A stretch of 38,439 bases of DNA from Paludibacteraceae bacterium (lineage in GTDB: Bacteria; Bacteroidota; Bacteroidia; Bacteroidales; Paludibacteraceae): assembly GCA_017479885.1 (NCBI GenBank), contig JAFVBR010000033.1:1-38439 (forward strand), in the 5' to 3' direction. Each line of letters starts with the position of its first letter. Position 1 is the stretch's first letter. The notes under the pieces are model-generated. The model had not been told where the DNA came from. It did no database searches and saw only the letters and a list, made by a program, of their open reading frames with translations. Positions 25,119 to 33,886 of the stretch are shown here, piece after piece. Made by a program: the position numbers and the translations under genes.

Positions 25119-25140
25119 AGCTGATTATGCAGTCTGTTCC

Positions 25141-25168
25141 CGAGATCCTGAAACAAGTTCAGGATGAC
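25141..25168 (-). repeat. Right arm of the GIY-YIG inverted repeat
   Basis: It is the exact reverse complement of 24681-24708. It ends 2 nt before the stop codon of the S4-domain gene at 25171. Confidence 0.85.
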
Positions 25169-25170
25169 GT

Positions 25171-25581
25171 TTAGTCTTCAATGTCGAAGTCTTCATAGAG
25201 TTCGTAGTCATCGGAGAAGAAAGTCTCAATGTCGCGGCGGTCTTTCTTGGTGGGTCTGCCTGTGCCTCGGTCTCTACCCTGCTTGCCTGCAAGACGCGCC
25301 ATCTCAAGTATCTCTAACTGGTCGGGCGGGGTGATGTCTTGCAAGTAGTCGGGCACCAGTTTGGCGCCGAGACGGTTCTCACTCAGTTGCAGCACTTTGT
25401 ATGTAAAGGTGACGGGGTTCTTCCTCACAGAGAACACATCACCCGCTTTGAATGTGCGTGCGGGCTTCAGTTGCACTCCGTTCATTGTTACCCTGCCTTT
25501 CTTGCAGGCGTCTGCAGCTATACTGCGCGTCTTGTAGATGCGCATGGCAAACAGATATTTATCTACGCGTACTTCACTCAT
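25171..25581 (-). CDS. S4-domain RNA-binding protein (Hsp15/HslR-like)
   Basis: The 136-residue protein starts with an S4 domain: VRVDKYLFAMRIYKTRSIAADACKKGRVTMNG covers about residues 4-35. The C-terminal extension is charged and ends in an acidic tail (YELYEDFDIED). Hsp15-type proteins bind stalled 50S subunits carrying nascent chains, which would suit the neighbouring pth gene. Its ATG overlaps the upstream LTA-synthase-like stop by 4 nt. The role is a family-based inference. Confidence 0.9.
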   Translation of the reverse strand: MSEVRVDKYLFAMRIYKTRSIAADACKKGRVTMNGVQLKPARTFKAGDVFSVRKNPVTFTYKVLQLSENRLGAKLVPDYLQDITPPDQLEILEMARLAGKQGRDRGTGRPTKKDRRDIETFFSDDYELYEDFDIED

Positions 25582-27599
25582 TCTACTGTAAGTCGGTTGT
25601 TTATCATTCGTGAGATATATTGTTGAATATAGGCTTTGAGGTAGGTGCCCATATTGTTTGTCTCTGCTTCATATTGAGACAATCCGGGATTGTCTTTCAA
25701 GTTGTTCTGAAGCAGAGGATCGTTTCTGAAATTATATATGGCAGAAGTCTGTTGACCGTCGAACTGCAGCAGCAGGCTGTCGGAGAATATCTGGTAAACA
25801 GGGTGGTTGTAGTTGATAGCATAAGGCCGCTCCTTGGCTGTTGTCAGAGCGTCCTGCCCGAAAGCGAAATAAGGCTCATCGTAACCAAGGTAAGCCAATA
25901 CGGAAGGCATAATATCGGTCTGTGAAACAGGTGTGTTGCTGCAACCGGTAAGAGAACTGTCGGGTCTGTAGAAGAAAACAGGTATCTCGAACAGACCTTT
26001 GGCATTGGTATATTCTTCGTGAGTGAGTTGATTGGTGTGGTCGGCAGTGAATACGAACAATGTGTTTTCATACCAGGGTTGCTCCCTGGCAGTAAGGAAG
26101 AATTGTCGCAAGGCATTGTCGCTGTATCCTACACACTGATGTATGGGTTGTGTGCCTTTTGGAAATACTCCCTCATATCGTGAAGGAACACGGAAAGGAT
26201 GGTGTGAAGAAGCCGTGAATACTGCTGTGCAGAACGGTTGTTGCATAGTGCTCATTGTTCGTGCATAATATTGCAGGAACTCCTCATCCCATATAGCCCA
26301 AGTGCCGTCGAATGCTTCAGGACCGTCATACTCGTCCATGCCGTAGTATGCCTCAAACCCTGCAGAGCGGGCATAGGCCTGAAATCCCATGCTGCCGTTG
26401 GGCGCTCCATGGAAGAATGCTGTTGAATAACCTTTCTTTCGAAGACAATCGGCAATGGAGGAGACAGAGTTGGTGGAGTAGGGGGTGACGATATACGGCT
26501 CAATCAGCATAGGTATGCTTGACAAGACCGACGGCATGGCATCTATGGATTTTCTGCCGGAGGCAAGACTCAGCCTGTAACTTCTGCTGTATAGCAGCAG
26601 CGAGTCGAGGAAGGGAGTGTAACCTGTGTATGTGCCGTTGTCAAGGTCGTGATTGAAATAGCCGATATATTCTTTCGAGAAACTTTCAAGAATGAAGATG
26701 ACTACATTCAGTCGGGAGTTCTTATCGCGGCAGAGCCGCGAACAATCGGTATAGCCGTGGAGAGTTGAATGTTTGGAGACGTCATCCGGCTTGGAGTCGT
26801 TCGTTGAATATCCGTGAACCGGCGTGAAGATATGTTCGAGTTCTTCGTCGCTGAAATAACGGGGATTGACATAAGTCTCGTTTTCAAGCGATTTCATCAG
26901 AGAAAACGGAGTGTTAAGGATAATGGCTGTCTCGTTTGGTTGATCGGCATACTGCATGGCATTGCTGATAGTGATAGGGCGGGTGTATTTGCCGAATCCT
27001 CCTCTAATGCCGATGACGATGAAATAAACGCTTAGCACAAAGACAGCCGTCTCGCGTACGTAATAAAGCCATGCGGGCTGACTTTTGTATGTTTCCGTGT
27101 TTTTGCGGGCGAGGAGGACGAGAAGCAGAACAACGGCAATAGCAAACAGACTCACATACCAGTATTGCACAATGCTTTGCAATATGATACTGATGATATT
27201 GCCCTCATTCTGAAACTCGGTGAAAATACGGCAAGTGGTCCGTCGGTCGGTGAAACGGAAATACACCATGTCAGCGCAGTTGACGAGAATGCCGATGATG
27301 TTTGGAATGAGATAGCACCAATATGCTATATTCCTGTATATCGCGTTGCTTCGAACTTGAAGCGGCAGCAACATCAATACCAGATATAGAGAGTTGAGAT
27401 ACAGCAATGCGGTAAGGTCGAAACGTATGCCGCCTGCCATTATCTCCACCAAATGTGAGAAACTTATTTCGTGAAAGAGATCTCTGGTAATAAGATAGAA
27501 GAACAGTCGTGACAGACTATACAGAAACATTACAATCAGCAGATTGAACATTGCGACAATCCACGGGTGTCTCCATATCTTACGCAGCAGATTCATCAT
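25578..27599 (-). CDS. LTA-synthase-like sulfatase-fold transferase, membrane-bound
   Basis: The 673-residue protein has about five transmembrane helices in residues 13-200, then an extracytoplasmic alkaline-phosphatase/sulfatase-fold domain. Metal and nucleophile positions can be aligned with LtaS. Glu305 lies in [10 protein letters not shown], and Ser351 in SGRKSIDAM stands where LtaS has Thr. His466/His467 lie in SSHHPF and Asp520-His521 in TADH. In Gram-negatives such enzymes move phosphoglycerol or phosphoethanolamine onto lipids or glycans. The substrate here is unknown. It overlaps pth and the S4 gene by 4 nt each. Confidence 0.88.
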   Translation of the reverse strand: MMNLLRKIWRHPWIVAMFNLLIVMFLYSLSRLFFYLITRDLFHEISFSHLVEIMAGGIRFDLTALLYLNSLYLVLMLLPLQVRSNAIYRNIAYWCYLIPNIIGILVNCADMVYFRFTDRRTTCRIFTEFQNEGNIISIILQSIVQYWYVSLFAIAVVLLLVLLARKNTETYKSQPAWLYYVRETAVFVLSVYFIVIGIRGGFGKYTRPITISNAMQYADQPNETAIILNTPFSLMKSLENETYVNPRYFSDEELEHIFTPVHGYSTNDSKPDDVSKHSTLHGYTDCSRLCRDKNSRLNVVIFILESFSKEYIGYFNHDLDNGTYTGYTPFLDSLLLYSRSYRLSLASGRKSIDAMPSVLSSIPMLIEPYIVTPYSTNSVSSIADCLRKKGYSTAFFHGAPNGSMGFQAYARSAGFEAYYGMDEYDGPEAFDGTWAIWDEEFLQYYARTMSTMQQPFCTAVFTASSHHPFRVPSRYEGVFPKGTQPIHQCVGYSDNALRQFFLTAREQPWYENTLFVFTADHTNQLTHEEYTNAKGLFEIPVFFYRPDSSLTGCSNTPVSQTDIMPSVLAYLGYDEPYFAFGQDALTTAKERPYAINYNHPVYQIFSDSLLLQFDGQQTSAIYNFRNDPLLQNNLKDNPGLSQYEAETNNMGTYLKAYIQQYISRMINNRLTVE

Positions 27600-28159
27600 C
27601 GTTTGTTGAACTGGTTCATAGTGCGGTCGAGCCCCTGCAGACAGAATGAAGAGATAATATCATCGCACTTCTTGAGCAGGTCAGGCAGCTGTTTCTCCTC
27701 GTCCTCGGTCAGATTGCCAAGCACATAGGATATTTGCGCTCCGTGCGTGAACTCTGCCCCTATACCGAAGCGCAGACGGGCATACTGCTGCGTCATGAGG
27801 CAGTCTTGTATGTTGCGTAGTCCGTTGTGTCCGCCCTCGCTTCCTTTGCCCCTGAGACGCAGAGTGCCGAAGGGCAGGGCTATGTCGTCAACCAGCACAA
27901 GCAGGTTGCTTACATCGATATTCTCTTTCTGGAGCCAGTAGCGTACCGCAGTACCCGAGAGATTCATATAGGTGGAGGGTTTGAGCAGTACCAGTTCGGC
28001 ATTCTTCACCCGGCACCGTGCAGTGAATCCGTAACGCCCGTCTTTGAAAACGGCGTTATGTTCGGCAGCAAAACTGTCGATAATGCGGAATCCTATATTG
28101 TGGCGTGTGTTCTGATACTCATCGCCGATGTTACCCAGACCTGCTATAAGAAATTTCAT
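27596..28159 (-). CDS. pth: Peptidyl-tRNA hydrolase
   Basis: Pth frees tRNA from peptidyl-tRNA that has dropped off ribosomes. The start at 28159 gives 187 residues opening [20 protein letters not shown], with Asn10 and catalytic His20. [20 protein letters not shown] and [12 protein letters not shown] follow as signature motifs. An upstream GTG/ATG-type start at 28294 would add 45 residues unlike any Pth and run into the L25 terminator, so it is rejected. The next gene overlaps by 4 nt (ATGA). Confidence 0.97.
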   Translation of the reverse strand: MKFLIAGLGNIGDEYQNTRHNIGFRIIDSFAAEHNAVFKDGRYGFTARCRVKNAELVLLKPSTYMNLSGTAVRYWLQKENIDVSNLLVLVDDIALPFGTLRLRGKGSEGGHNGLRNIQDCLMTQQYARLRFGIGAEFTHGAQISYVLGNLTEDEEKQLPDLLKKCDDIISSFCLQGLDRTMNQFNKR

Positions 28160-28256
28160 GGGTGAGTGTTGCTTGTTTTGTGTGGCTTTGACCCACAGAT
28201 TCAACAGATATTCAAAGATTGACACGGAAAATATAGATGTATAAGGTCGTGATATG

Positions 28257-28299
28257 AAAGAAAAAGAGGAACGGAAGCGCGTGGCACTCCACATTCCTC
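28257..28299 (-). terminator. Intrinsic terminator after the L25 gene
   Basis: On the minus strand GAGGAA (28299-28294) pairs with TTCCTC (28271-28266). An inner GTGG/CCAC stem is present, and TTTTTCTTT follows. It would separate the L25 transcript from pth. Confidence 0.75.
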
Positions 28300-28326
28300 A
28301 TTGCTTGCTATGCAGAATGGTTAGTA

Positions 28327-28893
28327 TTATTCTGCAGCAGCCTGTGCACTCTGACGTGTAGCCTTAACCTGGGCGACAATCTGAGTCTTGACATTCACTA
28401 TCTCAATGTTGTCGTACTTGAGGTCAGCCACCTGGAGCTTCTTGCCCAGTCCGAGACTGGTAACGTCGATGACGATACGGTCCGGCAGATAGGTGTAGAT
28501 AGCTTTCACTTTCAGTTTGCGGGTCACGAGCTGGAGCTTGCCACCGGCTTTCACACCTTCGGCGTGTCCTTCCAGTTGTACGGGAATCTCAACTGTAACA
28601 GGCTTCTCTTCTGTTACCTGAAGGAAATCTATGTGCAGAAGATTCTCGGTTACAGGGTGGAACTGGAGTTCTTTAACCACTGCTTTGCACTCTTTGCCCT
28701 CAATGTTGAGGTTCACAATCTGTGTGTCGGGAGTGTAGATGAGTTTGCGCACGTCGTTCACGTTGACTGTGAATGTGACGTTCTGTCCGTTACCATAGAG
28801 GTTGCAGGGAACGAGTTCCTGCTTGCGGAGGCATTTGGCTGCCTTTTTGCCGTAGTCCTGACGGAGAGTTCCGGCGAGATTGAATTCTTTCAT
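28327..28893 (-). CDS. rplY: 50S ribosomal protein L25 (CTC type)
   Basis: L25/CTC binds 5S rRNA in the central protuberance. The 188-residue product is the long, two-domain form. The N-terminal L25 domain (FNLAGTLRQDYGKKAAKCLR, about 4-23) is followed by the CTC/TL5 C-terminal beta domain (VTVEIPVQLEGHAEGVKAGG, about 98-117). The Ala-rich tail ends QAAAE. It is followed by a terminator. No clear -33/-7 pair was found upstream. Confidence 0.96.
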   Translation of the reverse strand: MKEFNLAGTLRQDYGKKAAKCLRKQELVPCNLYGNGQNVTFTVNVNDVRKLIYTPDTQIVNLNIEGKECKAVVKELQFHPVTENLLHIDFLQVTEEKPVTVEIPVQLEGHAEGVKAGGKLQLVTRKLKVKAIYTYLPDRIVIDVTSLGLGKKLQVADLKYDNIEIVNVKTQIVAQVKATRQSAQAAAE

Positions 28894-29044
28894 TGTTTTG
28901 TTTGTGTTACTTTATTCAGGCGTTTTTGATAGTGTGTCGCCTTACTTGTCATCACACCTTGGAACTATTTGACGCTACGCTATTAGATATTTTAGACCAG
29001 TAATCTTCAAATAGGTCGTAGACCGCTCAAATTTTCAAATAAAG

Positions 29045-29061
29045 AGTGGGCATGACCCACT
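29045..29061 (-). terminator. Terminator of the tRNA-Gln gene
   Basis: AGTGGG pairs with CCCACT around a 5-nt loop, read on the minus strand, and is followed by CTTTATTT. It lies 8 nt past the tRNA 3' end. Confidence 0.7.
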
Positions 29062-29068
29062 TCTTTTG

Positions 29069-29140
29069 TTGTCCAACCCGGAATCGAACCAGGATTTTCA
29101 GAACCAAAATCTGACGTAATAGCCTTTATACCATTGGACA
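29069..29140 (-). tRNA. tRNA-Gln (anticodon UUG)
   Basis: The 72-nt sequence folds as a cloverleaf. The acceptor TGTCCAA (29140-29134) pairs with TTGGACA (29076-29070), with discriminator A at 29069. The anticodon stem TCAGA/TCTGA encloses the loop TTTTGGT, giving UUG. The T-arm contains GGTTCGATTCC. CCA is not encoded, as is common in Bacteroidota. A strong promoter lies 24-55 nt upstream, with a small ccgctttt/aaaagcgg hairpin between. Confidence 0.93.
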
Positions 29141-29163
29141 ATACCGCTTTTCAAAAGCGGGTG

Positions 29164-29195
29164 CAAAGGTAATGCAACTTTTTGACATACGCAAA
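29164..29195 (-). promoter_or_regulatory. Sigma-ABfr promoter of tRNA-Gln
   Basis: TTTG (29195-29192) and TACCTTTG (29171-29164) are exactly 20 nt apart. The spacer ends GTTGCAT, as does that of recA. Confidence 0.8.
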
Positions 29196-29274
29196 TGTTT
29201 TTTGCATTTTTCTCTATTTTGTCTCACAGGACTCACAAAATAGCGTCTTGCGTACTATTTGCGCCTCTTCTCTA

Positions 29275-30618
29275 TTACTCCCTCTTCACGTGTTTGTATT
29301 TGAAGAATATCGCAAACATTATTGCTACTACCAGTGCGTAGCCGGCGAATACAAACCACACTGTCTCCCAACCGTGAGAATATTCGGGTTTCGAAAGCAG
29401 GTATGCGCCTTGCCACGAGCAGAAGTGGGAGACTATCTTGCCCGCTACCCAGGTGCCTACCGAGGCGCCTATGCCGTTGGTCATCAGCATGAACAAGCCC
29501 TGTGCGCTTCCTCGCATTGCTGCCGGAGCCTCCTGCTCTACAAACAAGGCTCCCGATACGTTGAAGAAGTCAAATGCAACACCGTAAACTATGCAACTCA
29601 TGAACAGGCATATTATGCCGCCTATGTTCTCAGTCGTGCCTATTCCGAAGAAGCCGAAACGGAGCACCCAGGCTGTCATTGCCATCAGCATCACGTTCTT
29701 GATGCCGAACTTCTTCAGGCACACCGGAATAAGCAGTATGCACAATGCCTCGCATATCTGAGATACGGAGATAAGCAGAGTGGGGTTCTGTGCAAACCAG
29801 CTCTTCGAGGCGGCGGCGAAACTGTTTATATAAGGAGTGGCATAACCGTTGGTTATCTGCAGACTTACACCAAGCAGCATCGAGAATACAAAGAACAAAG
29901 CCATCTTCTTCTGCTTGAACAGCACGAACGCATCCAGTCCGAGGCGCTGCACAAGTGTCTTCTCCTCGCCTTCTGTCTTCTCTATCGGGCATTGAGGCAG
30001 CGTGAGGCAATATACGAACAGCAGTAATGACAGCGCACCGCTTATCACAAGTTGCATGTAAGTGAACTGGGCGGCTTCGCTAAGACCTATATGCACGAAG
30101 TTCACAAACCACATCGCTGCTATGAATCCTACTGTGCCGAACACGCGTATCGGAGGAAAGTCTTTCACTGTGTCATAGCCGTTACGCTTCAGCAGGTCGA
30201 AGGCTACCGTGTTGGCTATTGCTATTGTCGGCATGAAGAAGGCTACCGAGAAGCAGTATGGTACAAACACCGACCAGATGCTTATCACGCCTTCACCTGC
30301 TGCATACAAGCCTGCACCTTTCCAGCCAAAATATGCGGCAAGCAGCATAAATGCACCCGCAAGCAGATGACTCAGACCCAACAGACGCTGGGGCTGGATA
30401 AACTTGTCTGCTATCGCGCCCATTATCGCCGGCATGAAGATGCTTACCACACCCTGCGCTATGTAAAACCACGAGATGTACTCGCCCAATCCTATCTTGC
30501 CGAGGAAATTGCCTATACATACAAGATACGAACCCCATACGGCAAACTCAAGGAAATTCATTACGATAAGCCGCAACTTCAGTTGCTGGGCATTACCTCC
30601 TTTTTTCAGTTCTGTCAT
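29275..30618 (-). CDS. Nucleoside permease, MFS (NupG/XapB-like)
   Basis: The start at 30618 gives 447 residues opening MTELKKGGN, then the first of about twelve transmembrane helices, LIVMNFLEFAVWGSYLV. The protein matches the nucleoside:H+ symporter family: FYIAQGVVSIFMPAIMGAIADKFI and FALSM-type central helices. The longer reading frame from 30807 would begin upstream of the promoter (30708-30739), so those 63 residues are not translated. It is divergent from deoD, so uptake and phosphorolysis of purine nucleosides are probably paired. The leader carries three tandem repeats. Confidence 0.92.
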   Translation of the reverse strand: MTELKKGGNAQQLKLRLIVMNFLEFAVWGSYLVCIGNFLGKIGLGEYISWFYIAQGVVSIFMPAIMGAIADKFIQPQRLLGLSHLLAGAFMLLAAYFGWKGAGLYAAGEGVISIWSVFVPYCFSVAFFMPTIAIANTVAFDLLKRNGYDTVKDFPPIRVFGTVGFIAAMWFVNFVHIGLSEAAQFTYMQLVISGALSLLLFVYCLTLPQCPIEKTEGEEKTLVQRLGLDAFVLFKQKKMALFFVFSMLLGVSLQITNGYATPYINSFAAASKSWFAQNPTLLISVSQICEALCILLIPVCLKKFGIKNVMLMAMTAWVLRFGFFGIGTTENIGGIICLFMSCIVYGVAFDFFNVSGALFVEQEAPAAMRGSAQGLFMLMTNGIGASVGTWVAGKIVSHFCSWQGAYLLSKPEYSHGWETVWFVFAGYALVVAIMFAIFFKYKHVKRE

Positions 30619-30635
30619 GATATTTTTGTTTTGGT

Positions 30636-30701
30636 TGATATGCTTTTGTCCTTTCAGATGATATGCTTTTGTTCTTTCAACTGATATGCTTTTGTCCTTT
30701 C
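30636..30701 (-). repeat. Three tandem 23-bp repeats in the permease leader
   Basis: The unit tgatatgcttttgtcctttc (plus-strand reading) occurs at 30636-30655, 30659-30678 (one mismatch) and 30682-30701. The three copies fill almost the whole leader between the predicted transcription start (about 30701) and the ATG at 30618. On the mRNA each reads GAAAGGACAAAAGCATATCA. The period (23) is not a multiple of three and the region is untranslated. Repeated binding sites for an RNA-binding protein or sRNA are possible. Confidence 0.8.
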
Positions 30702-30707
30702 GGTCTG

Positions 30708-30739
30708 CAAAGATAGTGTTTTTGTGCCAATTGTGCAAA
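30708..30739 (-). promoter_or_regulatory. Sigma-ABfr promoter of the nucleoside permease
   Basis: TTTG (30739-30736) and TATCTTTG (30715-30708) are exactly 20 nt apart. Confidence 0.8.
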
Positions 30740-30751
30740 CTTGACAAATAA

Positions 30752-30783
30752 TTTGTAGATTCGCAAAAAAATACATACCTTTG
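30752..30783 (+). promoter_or_regulatory. Sigma-ABfr promoter of deoD
   Basis: TTTG (30752-30755) and TACCTTTG (30776-30783) are exactly 20 nt apart. Its -33 box lies 13 nt from the -33 box of the divergent permease promoter, so one bound regulator could control both. Confidence 0.8.
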
Positions 30784-30801
30784 CACCCGACAATCAAACA
30801 A

Positions 30802-30949
30802 CGTCAAACAACCATCAATCCGTCAGCTGACGGACAAACAACCGTCAAACCACCGTCAATCCGTCAGCTGACGGACAAACAACTGTCAAACAACTGTCAA
30901 ACCACTGTCAAACCACTGTCAAACCACTGTCAAACAACCATCAAACAAT
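30802..30949 (+). repeat. Tandem repeat array filling the deoD leader
   Basis: Two 41-bp units (30802-30842, 30843-30883), each with the perfect palindrome ccgtcagctgacgg (30820-30833, 30861-30874), are followed by six 11-bp units (tgtcaaaccac and variants) at 30884-30949. The array runs to 7 nt before the ATG and makes up nearly the entire 5' leader. It lacks G in long stretches and so would be largely unstructured between the two palindromic hairpins. Confidence 0.85.
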
Positions 30950-30955
30950 ATAATT

Positions 30956-31669
30956 ATGAGCATGAACAACACACCTACCCCTCACATCGGGGCAAAATAC
31001 GGCGAAATTGCCAAAACTATGATTATGGCGGGTGACCCGCTGCGTGCCCGCCTTATGGCTGAACTCTTCCTTGAGAACCCCGTGCAAGTGAACAATGTGC
31101 GCGGAATGTTGGCATTCACAGGCACTTACAAGGGCAAACCTGTTACCGTTATGGGACACGGAATGGGTATTCCGTCTATTGGTATCTATACCTACGAACT
31201 CTACAATTTCTACGATGTTGACACTATCATCCGCGTCGGCTCTTGCGGAGCACGCCAGACCTATGTGCATCTCGGCGACATAGTGATTGCACAGGGCAGT
31301 TGCCACGACAGCAACTATGGCCAGCAGTTCGACCTCCCCGGTCATTATGCTCCTATTGCTGACTTCGAACTCTGCCGAAAGGCTGTGGAGACTTGCGAGC
31401 GGCTCGGATACAAGTATCATGTGGGCAATGTCTTCTCTGCCGATGTCTTCTACTCCGAGGACCCGAGAAAAGCCAACTGGACCAAGATGGGTGTCCTCGC
31501 CGACGAGATGGAGGCTCCCGCTCTCTATATGAATGCTGCCCGCGCAGGCAAGAAAGCTCTCTGCATCTGCACCGTCAGCGACCATATCCTTACCGGAGAG
31601 GCGACTACTGCCGAAGAGCGCCAGAACACCTTCACCAAGATGATGGAGGTCGCTTTCTCACTCGTCTGA
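30956..31669 (+). CDS. deoD: Purine nucleoside phosphorylase DeoD-type
   Basis: DeoD cleaves purine (deoxy)nucleosides with phosphate to base and (deoxy)ribose-1-phosphate. The 237-residue product has the hexameric PNP signatures. These are [21 protein letters not shown] (phosphate site, His and Arg), [23 protein letters not shown], the ribose-site DEMEAPALY, and [16 protein letters not shown] with the catalytic Asp. The length is normal. The ATG two codons later is an alternative start. The gene stands alone behind a long repetitive leader and ends before a perfect terminator at 31840. Confidence 0.96.
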   Translation: MSMNNTPTPHIGAKYGEIAKTMIMAGDPLRARLMAELFLENPVQVNNVRGMLAFTGTYKGKPVTVMGHGMGIPSIGIYTYELYNFYDVDTIIRVGSCGARQTYVHLGDIVIAQGSCHDSNYGQQFDLPGHYAPIADFELCRKAVETCERLGYKYHVGNVFSADVFYSEDPRKANWTKMGVLADEMEAPALYMNAARAGKKALCICTVSDHILTGEATTAEERQNTFTKMMEVAFSLV

Positions 31670-31682
31670 TTACTGTTAATAT

Positions 31683-31742
31683 CCTGTTCTGTCATACCCT
31701 GTTCAGTCTTGCCATCTTCAGTCATACTCTGTTCAGCCTGAT
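31683..31742. repeat. 15-bp tandem repeat, four units
   Basis: Units cctgttctgtcatac, cctgttcagtcttgc, catcttcagtcatac and tctgttcagcctgat follow each other exactly every 15 bp, just after deoD. No ORF of note uses them. They share ttcagtc with the dispersed palindromes. Confidence 0.65.
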
Positions 31743-31784
31743 GACCGATAGGACTTTCTACCCTTGTTTTAGGGCGTAGGCGTC

Positions 31785-31816
31785 CCGCCTGCATCATTTT
31801 GGATTCCGCCTGCATC
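31785..31816. repeat. 11-bp direct repeat ccgcctgcatc, two copies
   Basis: Exact copies lie at 31785-31795 and 31806-31816, a 21-bp period, in the deoD-prfC interval. Confidence 0.55.
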
Positions 31817-31839
31817 CTACTATAAGTTATATGCACAGG

Positions 31840-31884
31840 CAGCCTTGCAGAATCTTATCCTCTGCAAGGCTGTCTCTTTTTTTG
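31840..31884 (+). terminator. Intrinsic terminator after deoD
   Basis: cagccttgcaga (31840-31851) pairs perfectly with tctgcaaggctg (31861-31872), followed by tctcttttttt. Confidence 0.93.
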
Positions 31885-31999
31885 TTACGTACCCGTTGCA
31901 GCCATTTTCGTAAAAACGAGAGCAAGGCGAAATAATGCTTGCATATGCATTTCGTAGAAGTCGAGTTTGGCAGTATGAGCAATGTGAATGTTGAAAATT

Positions 32000-32075
32000 A
32001 CGTAAAAAAGACGTAAAAAAGACGTAAAAAGGACGTAAAAAAGACGTAAACGAGACGTAAACGAGACGTAATAAG
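32000..32075 (+). promoter_or_regulatory. Phased A-tract array (11-bp tandem repeat) upstream of prfC
   Basis: The unit acgtaaaaaag repeats exactly every 11 bp from 32000: four units with A5-A6 runs, then two acgtaaacgag units and a degenerate end. A-runs spaced by one helical turn bend DNA. The array ends about 40 bp upstream of the -33 region of the prfC promoter, where an UP-like element or a bend-recognising protein would act. Confidence 0.7.
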
Positions 32076-32116
32076 ATTATCACTCCGTCCTTACTTTCCC
32101 TCGCCTCGTGCCTCCA

Positions 32117-32148
32117 CTTGCGTATTCCGAAAAATTGCACTACTTTTG
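32117..32148 (+). promoter_or_regulatory. Sigma-ABfr promoter of prfC
   Basis: TACTTTTG (32141-32148) is a full -7 match with CTTG (32117-32120) exactly 20 nt upstream. It decides the prfC start, as the ORF's first ATG (32146) lies inside the promoter. Confidence 0.65.
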
Positions 32149-32196
32149 CACTCTCTAACAACATTACATATAATTAACCGTTTTTCACTGCTTGGC

Positions 32197-33801
32197 ATGA
32201 CATTTCAGGAGGAAATATTGCGGAGGCGCACTTTCGCCATCATCTCACACCCCGATGCGGGTAAAACCACTCTCACCGAGAAACTTCTTCTCTACGGCGG
32301 AGCCATTCACGTGGCAGGAGCCGTCAAGTCCAACAAAATACGCAAAACCGCTACATCCGACTGGATGGAGATTGAAAAACAGCGTGGCATCTCTGTCGCC
32401 ACTTCTGTTATGGGCTTCGAGTATAACGACTATAAAATCAATATCCTCGATACTCCCGGTCACCAGGACTTTGCCGAAGACACCTTCCGCACTCTTACTG
32501 CTGTTGACTCCGTCATCATTGTCATCGACGCTGCCAAAGGCGTGGAGACCCAGACACGCCGCCTCATGCAGGTGTGCCGCATGCGGAAAACTCCCGTCAT
32601 GGTCTTCGTAAACAAAATGGACCGTGAAGGCAAGGACCCCTTCGACCTACTCGACGAGATTGAAGCAGAACTCGGAATACACGTTACCCCTCTCTCGTGG
32701 CCTATCAATTCAGGTCAGCGCTTCAAAGGTGTGTACAACATCTTTCAGCATACTCTCGACCTCTATACTCCTGACAAGACTCACGTTACCGAGTCCATTC
32801 GTTACGACGATGTCAACAACCCCGAAATCGACAGTCTTGTCGGTGGACAAGATGCTGACAAACTACGTCAGGACCTCGAACTCATCACCGAGGTCTATCC
32901 TGAGTTCACAGTCAGCAACACCGCAGGCTACCTCAGCGGTGACCTCGCACCCGTCTTCTTCGGCTCTGCTCTCAACACCTTCGGAGTGAAAGAACTCCTC
33001 GAGTGCTTCGTGCAGATTGCACCCTCACCGCGCCCTGTCTCTACCGAAGAACGGGAGGTAAAACCCGAAGAACAGCAGTTTACGGGTTTCGTTTTCAAGA
33101 TTCACGCCAACATGGACCCCAACCACCGCTCCTGTATCGCCTTCGTCAAGATTTGCTCCGGCAAGTTCGAGAGAAACGTCTATTATCAGCATGTCCGGCT
33201 TAACCAGAAGATGCGCTTCTCGGCTCCTACTGCCTTCATGGCGCAGAAGAAAGAGACGGTTGATGAAGCCTATGCAGGCGACATCATAGGTCTGCCTGAC
33301 ACCGGCAACTTCAAGATTGGAGACACTCTTACTTCTGGAGAGATTCTTCATTTCAAAGGTCTGCCATCCTTCTCGCCCGAGATGTTCAAATACATCGAGA
33401 ACGCCGACCCAATGAAGCAGAAACAGCTCGACAAGGGTGTCAACCAGCTCATGGACGAAGGTGTGGCGCAGTTGTTCGTCAATCAGGCTACCGGCAGAAA
33501 AATCATCGGCACTGTCGGGCAACTCCAGTTCGAGGTTATTCAGTATCGTCTTGAGCACGAGTACAATGCACGTTGCAAATGGGAACCTCTGCAGATGTAC
33601 AAAGCATGCTGGATTGAGCCTGACCCTGATGCACCCGCAGAGGCGGCTGAGGAACTACGCCTGTTCAAGCAGCGCAAATCGCAGTATCTGGCTTTCGACA
33701 AAGAAGGACGCGATGTCTTCCTCGCCGACTCCGCCTACCTGCTGCAGATGGCGCAGAACGACTACAAGCATATCCGCTTCCACTTCACAAGCGAATTCTG
33801 A
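32197..33801 (+). CDS. prfC: Peptide chain release factor 3
   Basis: RF3 is a GTPase that recycles RF1/RF2 from the ribosome after peptide release. The start at 32197 gives 534 residues opening [21 protein letters not shown]1 is [10 protein letters not shown]3 is DTPGHQDF and G4 is NKMD. The [11 protein letters not shown] switch region is present, and domains II and III follow at normal length. An upstream ATG at 32146 is within the promoter and is rejected. Codon use is C-rich, like the DUF3078 gene, suggesting good expression. Confidence 0.97.
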   Translation: MTFQEEILRRRTFAIISHPDAGKTTLTEKLLLYGGAIHVAGAVKSNKIRKTATSDWMEIEKQRGISVATSVMGFEYNDYKINILDTPGHQDFAEDTFRTLTAVDSVIIVIDAAKGVETQTRRLMQVCRMRKTPVMVFVNKMDREGKDPFDLLDEIEAELGIHVTPLSWPINSGQRFKGVYNIFQHTLDLYTPDKTHVTESIRYDDVNNPEIDSLVGGQDADKLRQDLELITEVYPEFTVSNTAGYLSGDLAPVFFGSALNTFGVKELLECFVQIAPSPRPVSTEEREVKPEEQQFTGFVFKIHANMDPNHRSCIAFVKICSGKFERNVYYQHVRLNQKMRFSAPTAFMAQKKETVDEAYAGDIIGLPDTGNFKIGDTLTSGEILHFKGLPSFSPEMFKYIENADPMKQKQLDKGVNQLMDEGVAQLFVNQATGRKIIGTVGQLQFEVIQYRLEHEYNARCKWEPLQMYKACWIEPDPDAPAEAAEELRLFKQRKSQYLAFDKEGRDVFLADSAYLLQMAQNDYKHIRFHFTSEF

Positions 33802-33886
33802 CACTCCGCCTTCACTTTCTTTTACAACAAATACCTGCGTTCTGCTTGGTTTGATTTGTGTATTAGCCAAATAATACACAAATTTA

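Larger units (their letters stand above)
24681..25168. mobile_element. GIY-YIG gene bracketed by an exact 28-bp inverted repeat
   Basis: The 28 bases at 24681-24708 are the exact reverse complement of 25141-25168. Each arm is itself a small palindrome (atcctgaa / ttcaggat around 5 nt). Between them lies one gene, the GIY-YIG nuclease. The right arm ends 2 nt from the S4-domain gene's stop codon and the left arm 15 nt before the DUF4924 start. The cassette thus fits exactly into a junction within an operon. No target-site duplication is visible. Confidence 0.6.

Noticed and set aside
28160-28294. 45-residue N-terminal extension of Pth
   Set aside because: It does not resemble Pth, and the conserved start [10 protein letters not shown] lies at 28159. 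The upstream region contains the L25 terminator.
30619-30807. 63-residue N-terminal extension of the nucleoside permease
   Set aside because: It would start upstream of the promoter at 30708-30739 and encodes the leader repeats rather than a membrane-protein N-terminus.
30884-30949. Possible CRISPR-like array in the deoD leader
   Set aside because: Units are 11 bp with no spacers between them, and no cas genes are present. It is a simple tandem repeat.
32000-32075. Possible CRISPR or iteron array before prfC
   Set aside because: Units are 11 bp and contiguous. There is no replication gene nearby, and phased A-tracts explain the pattern better.
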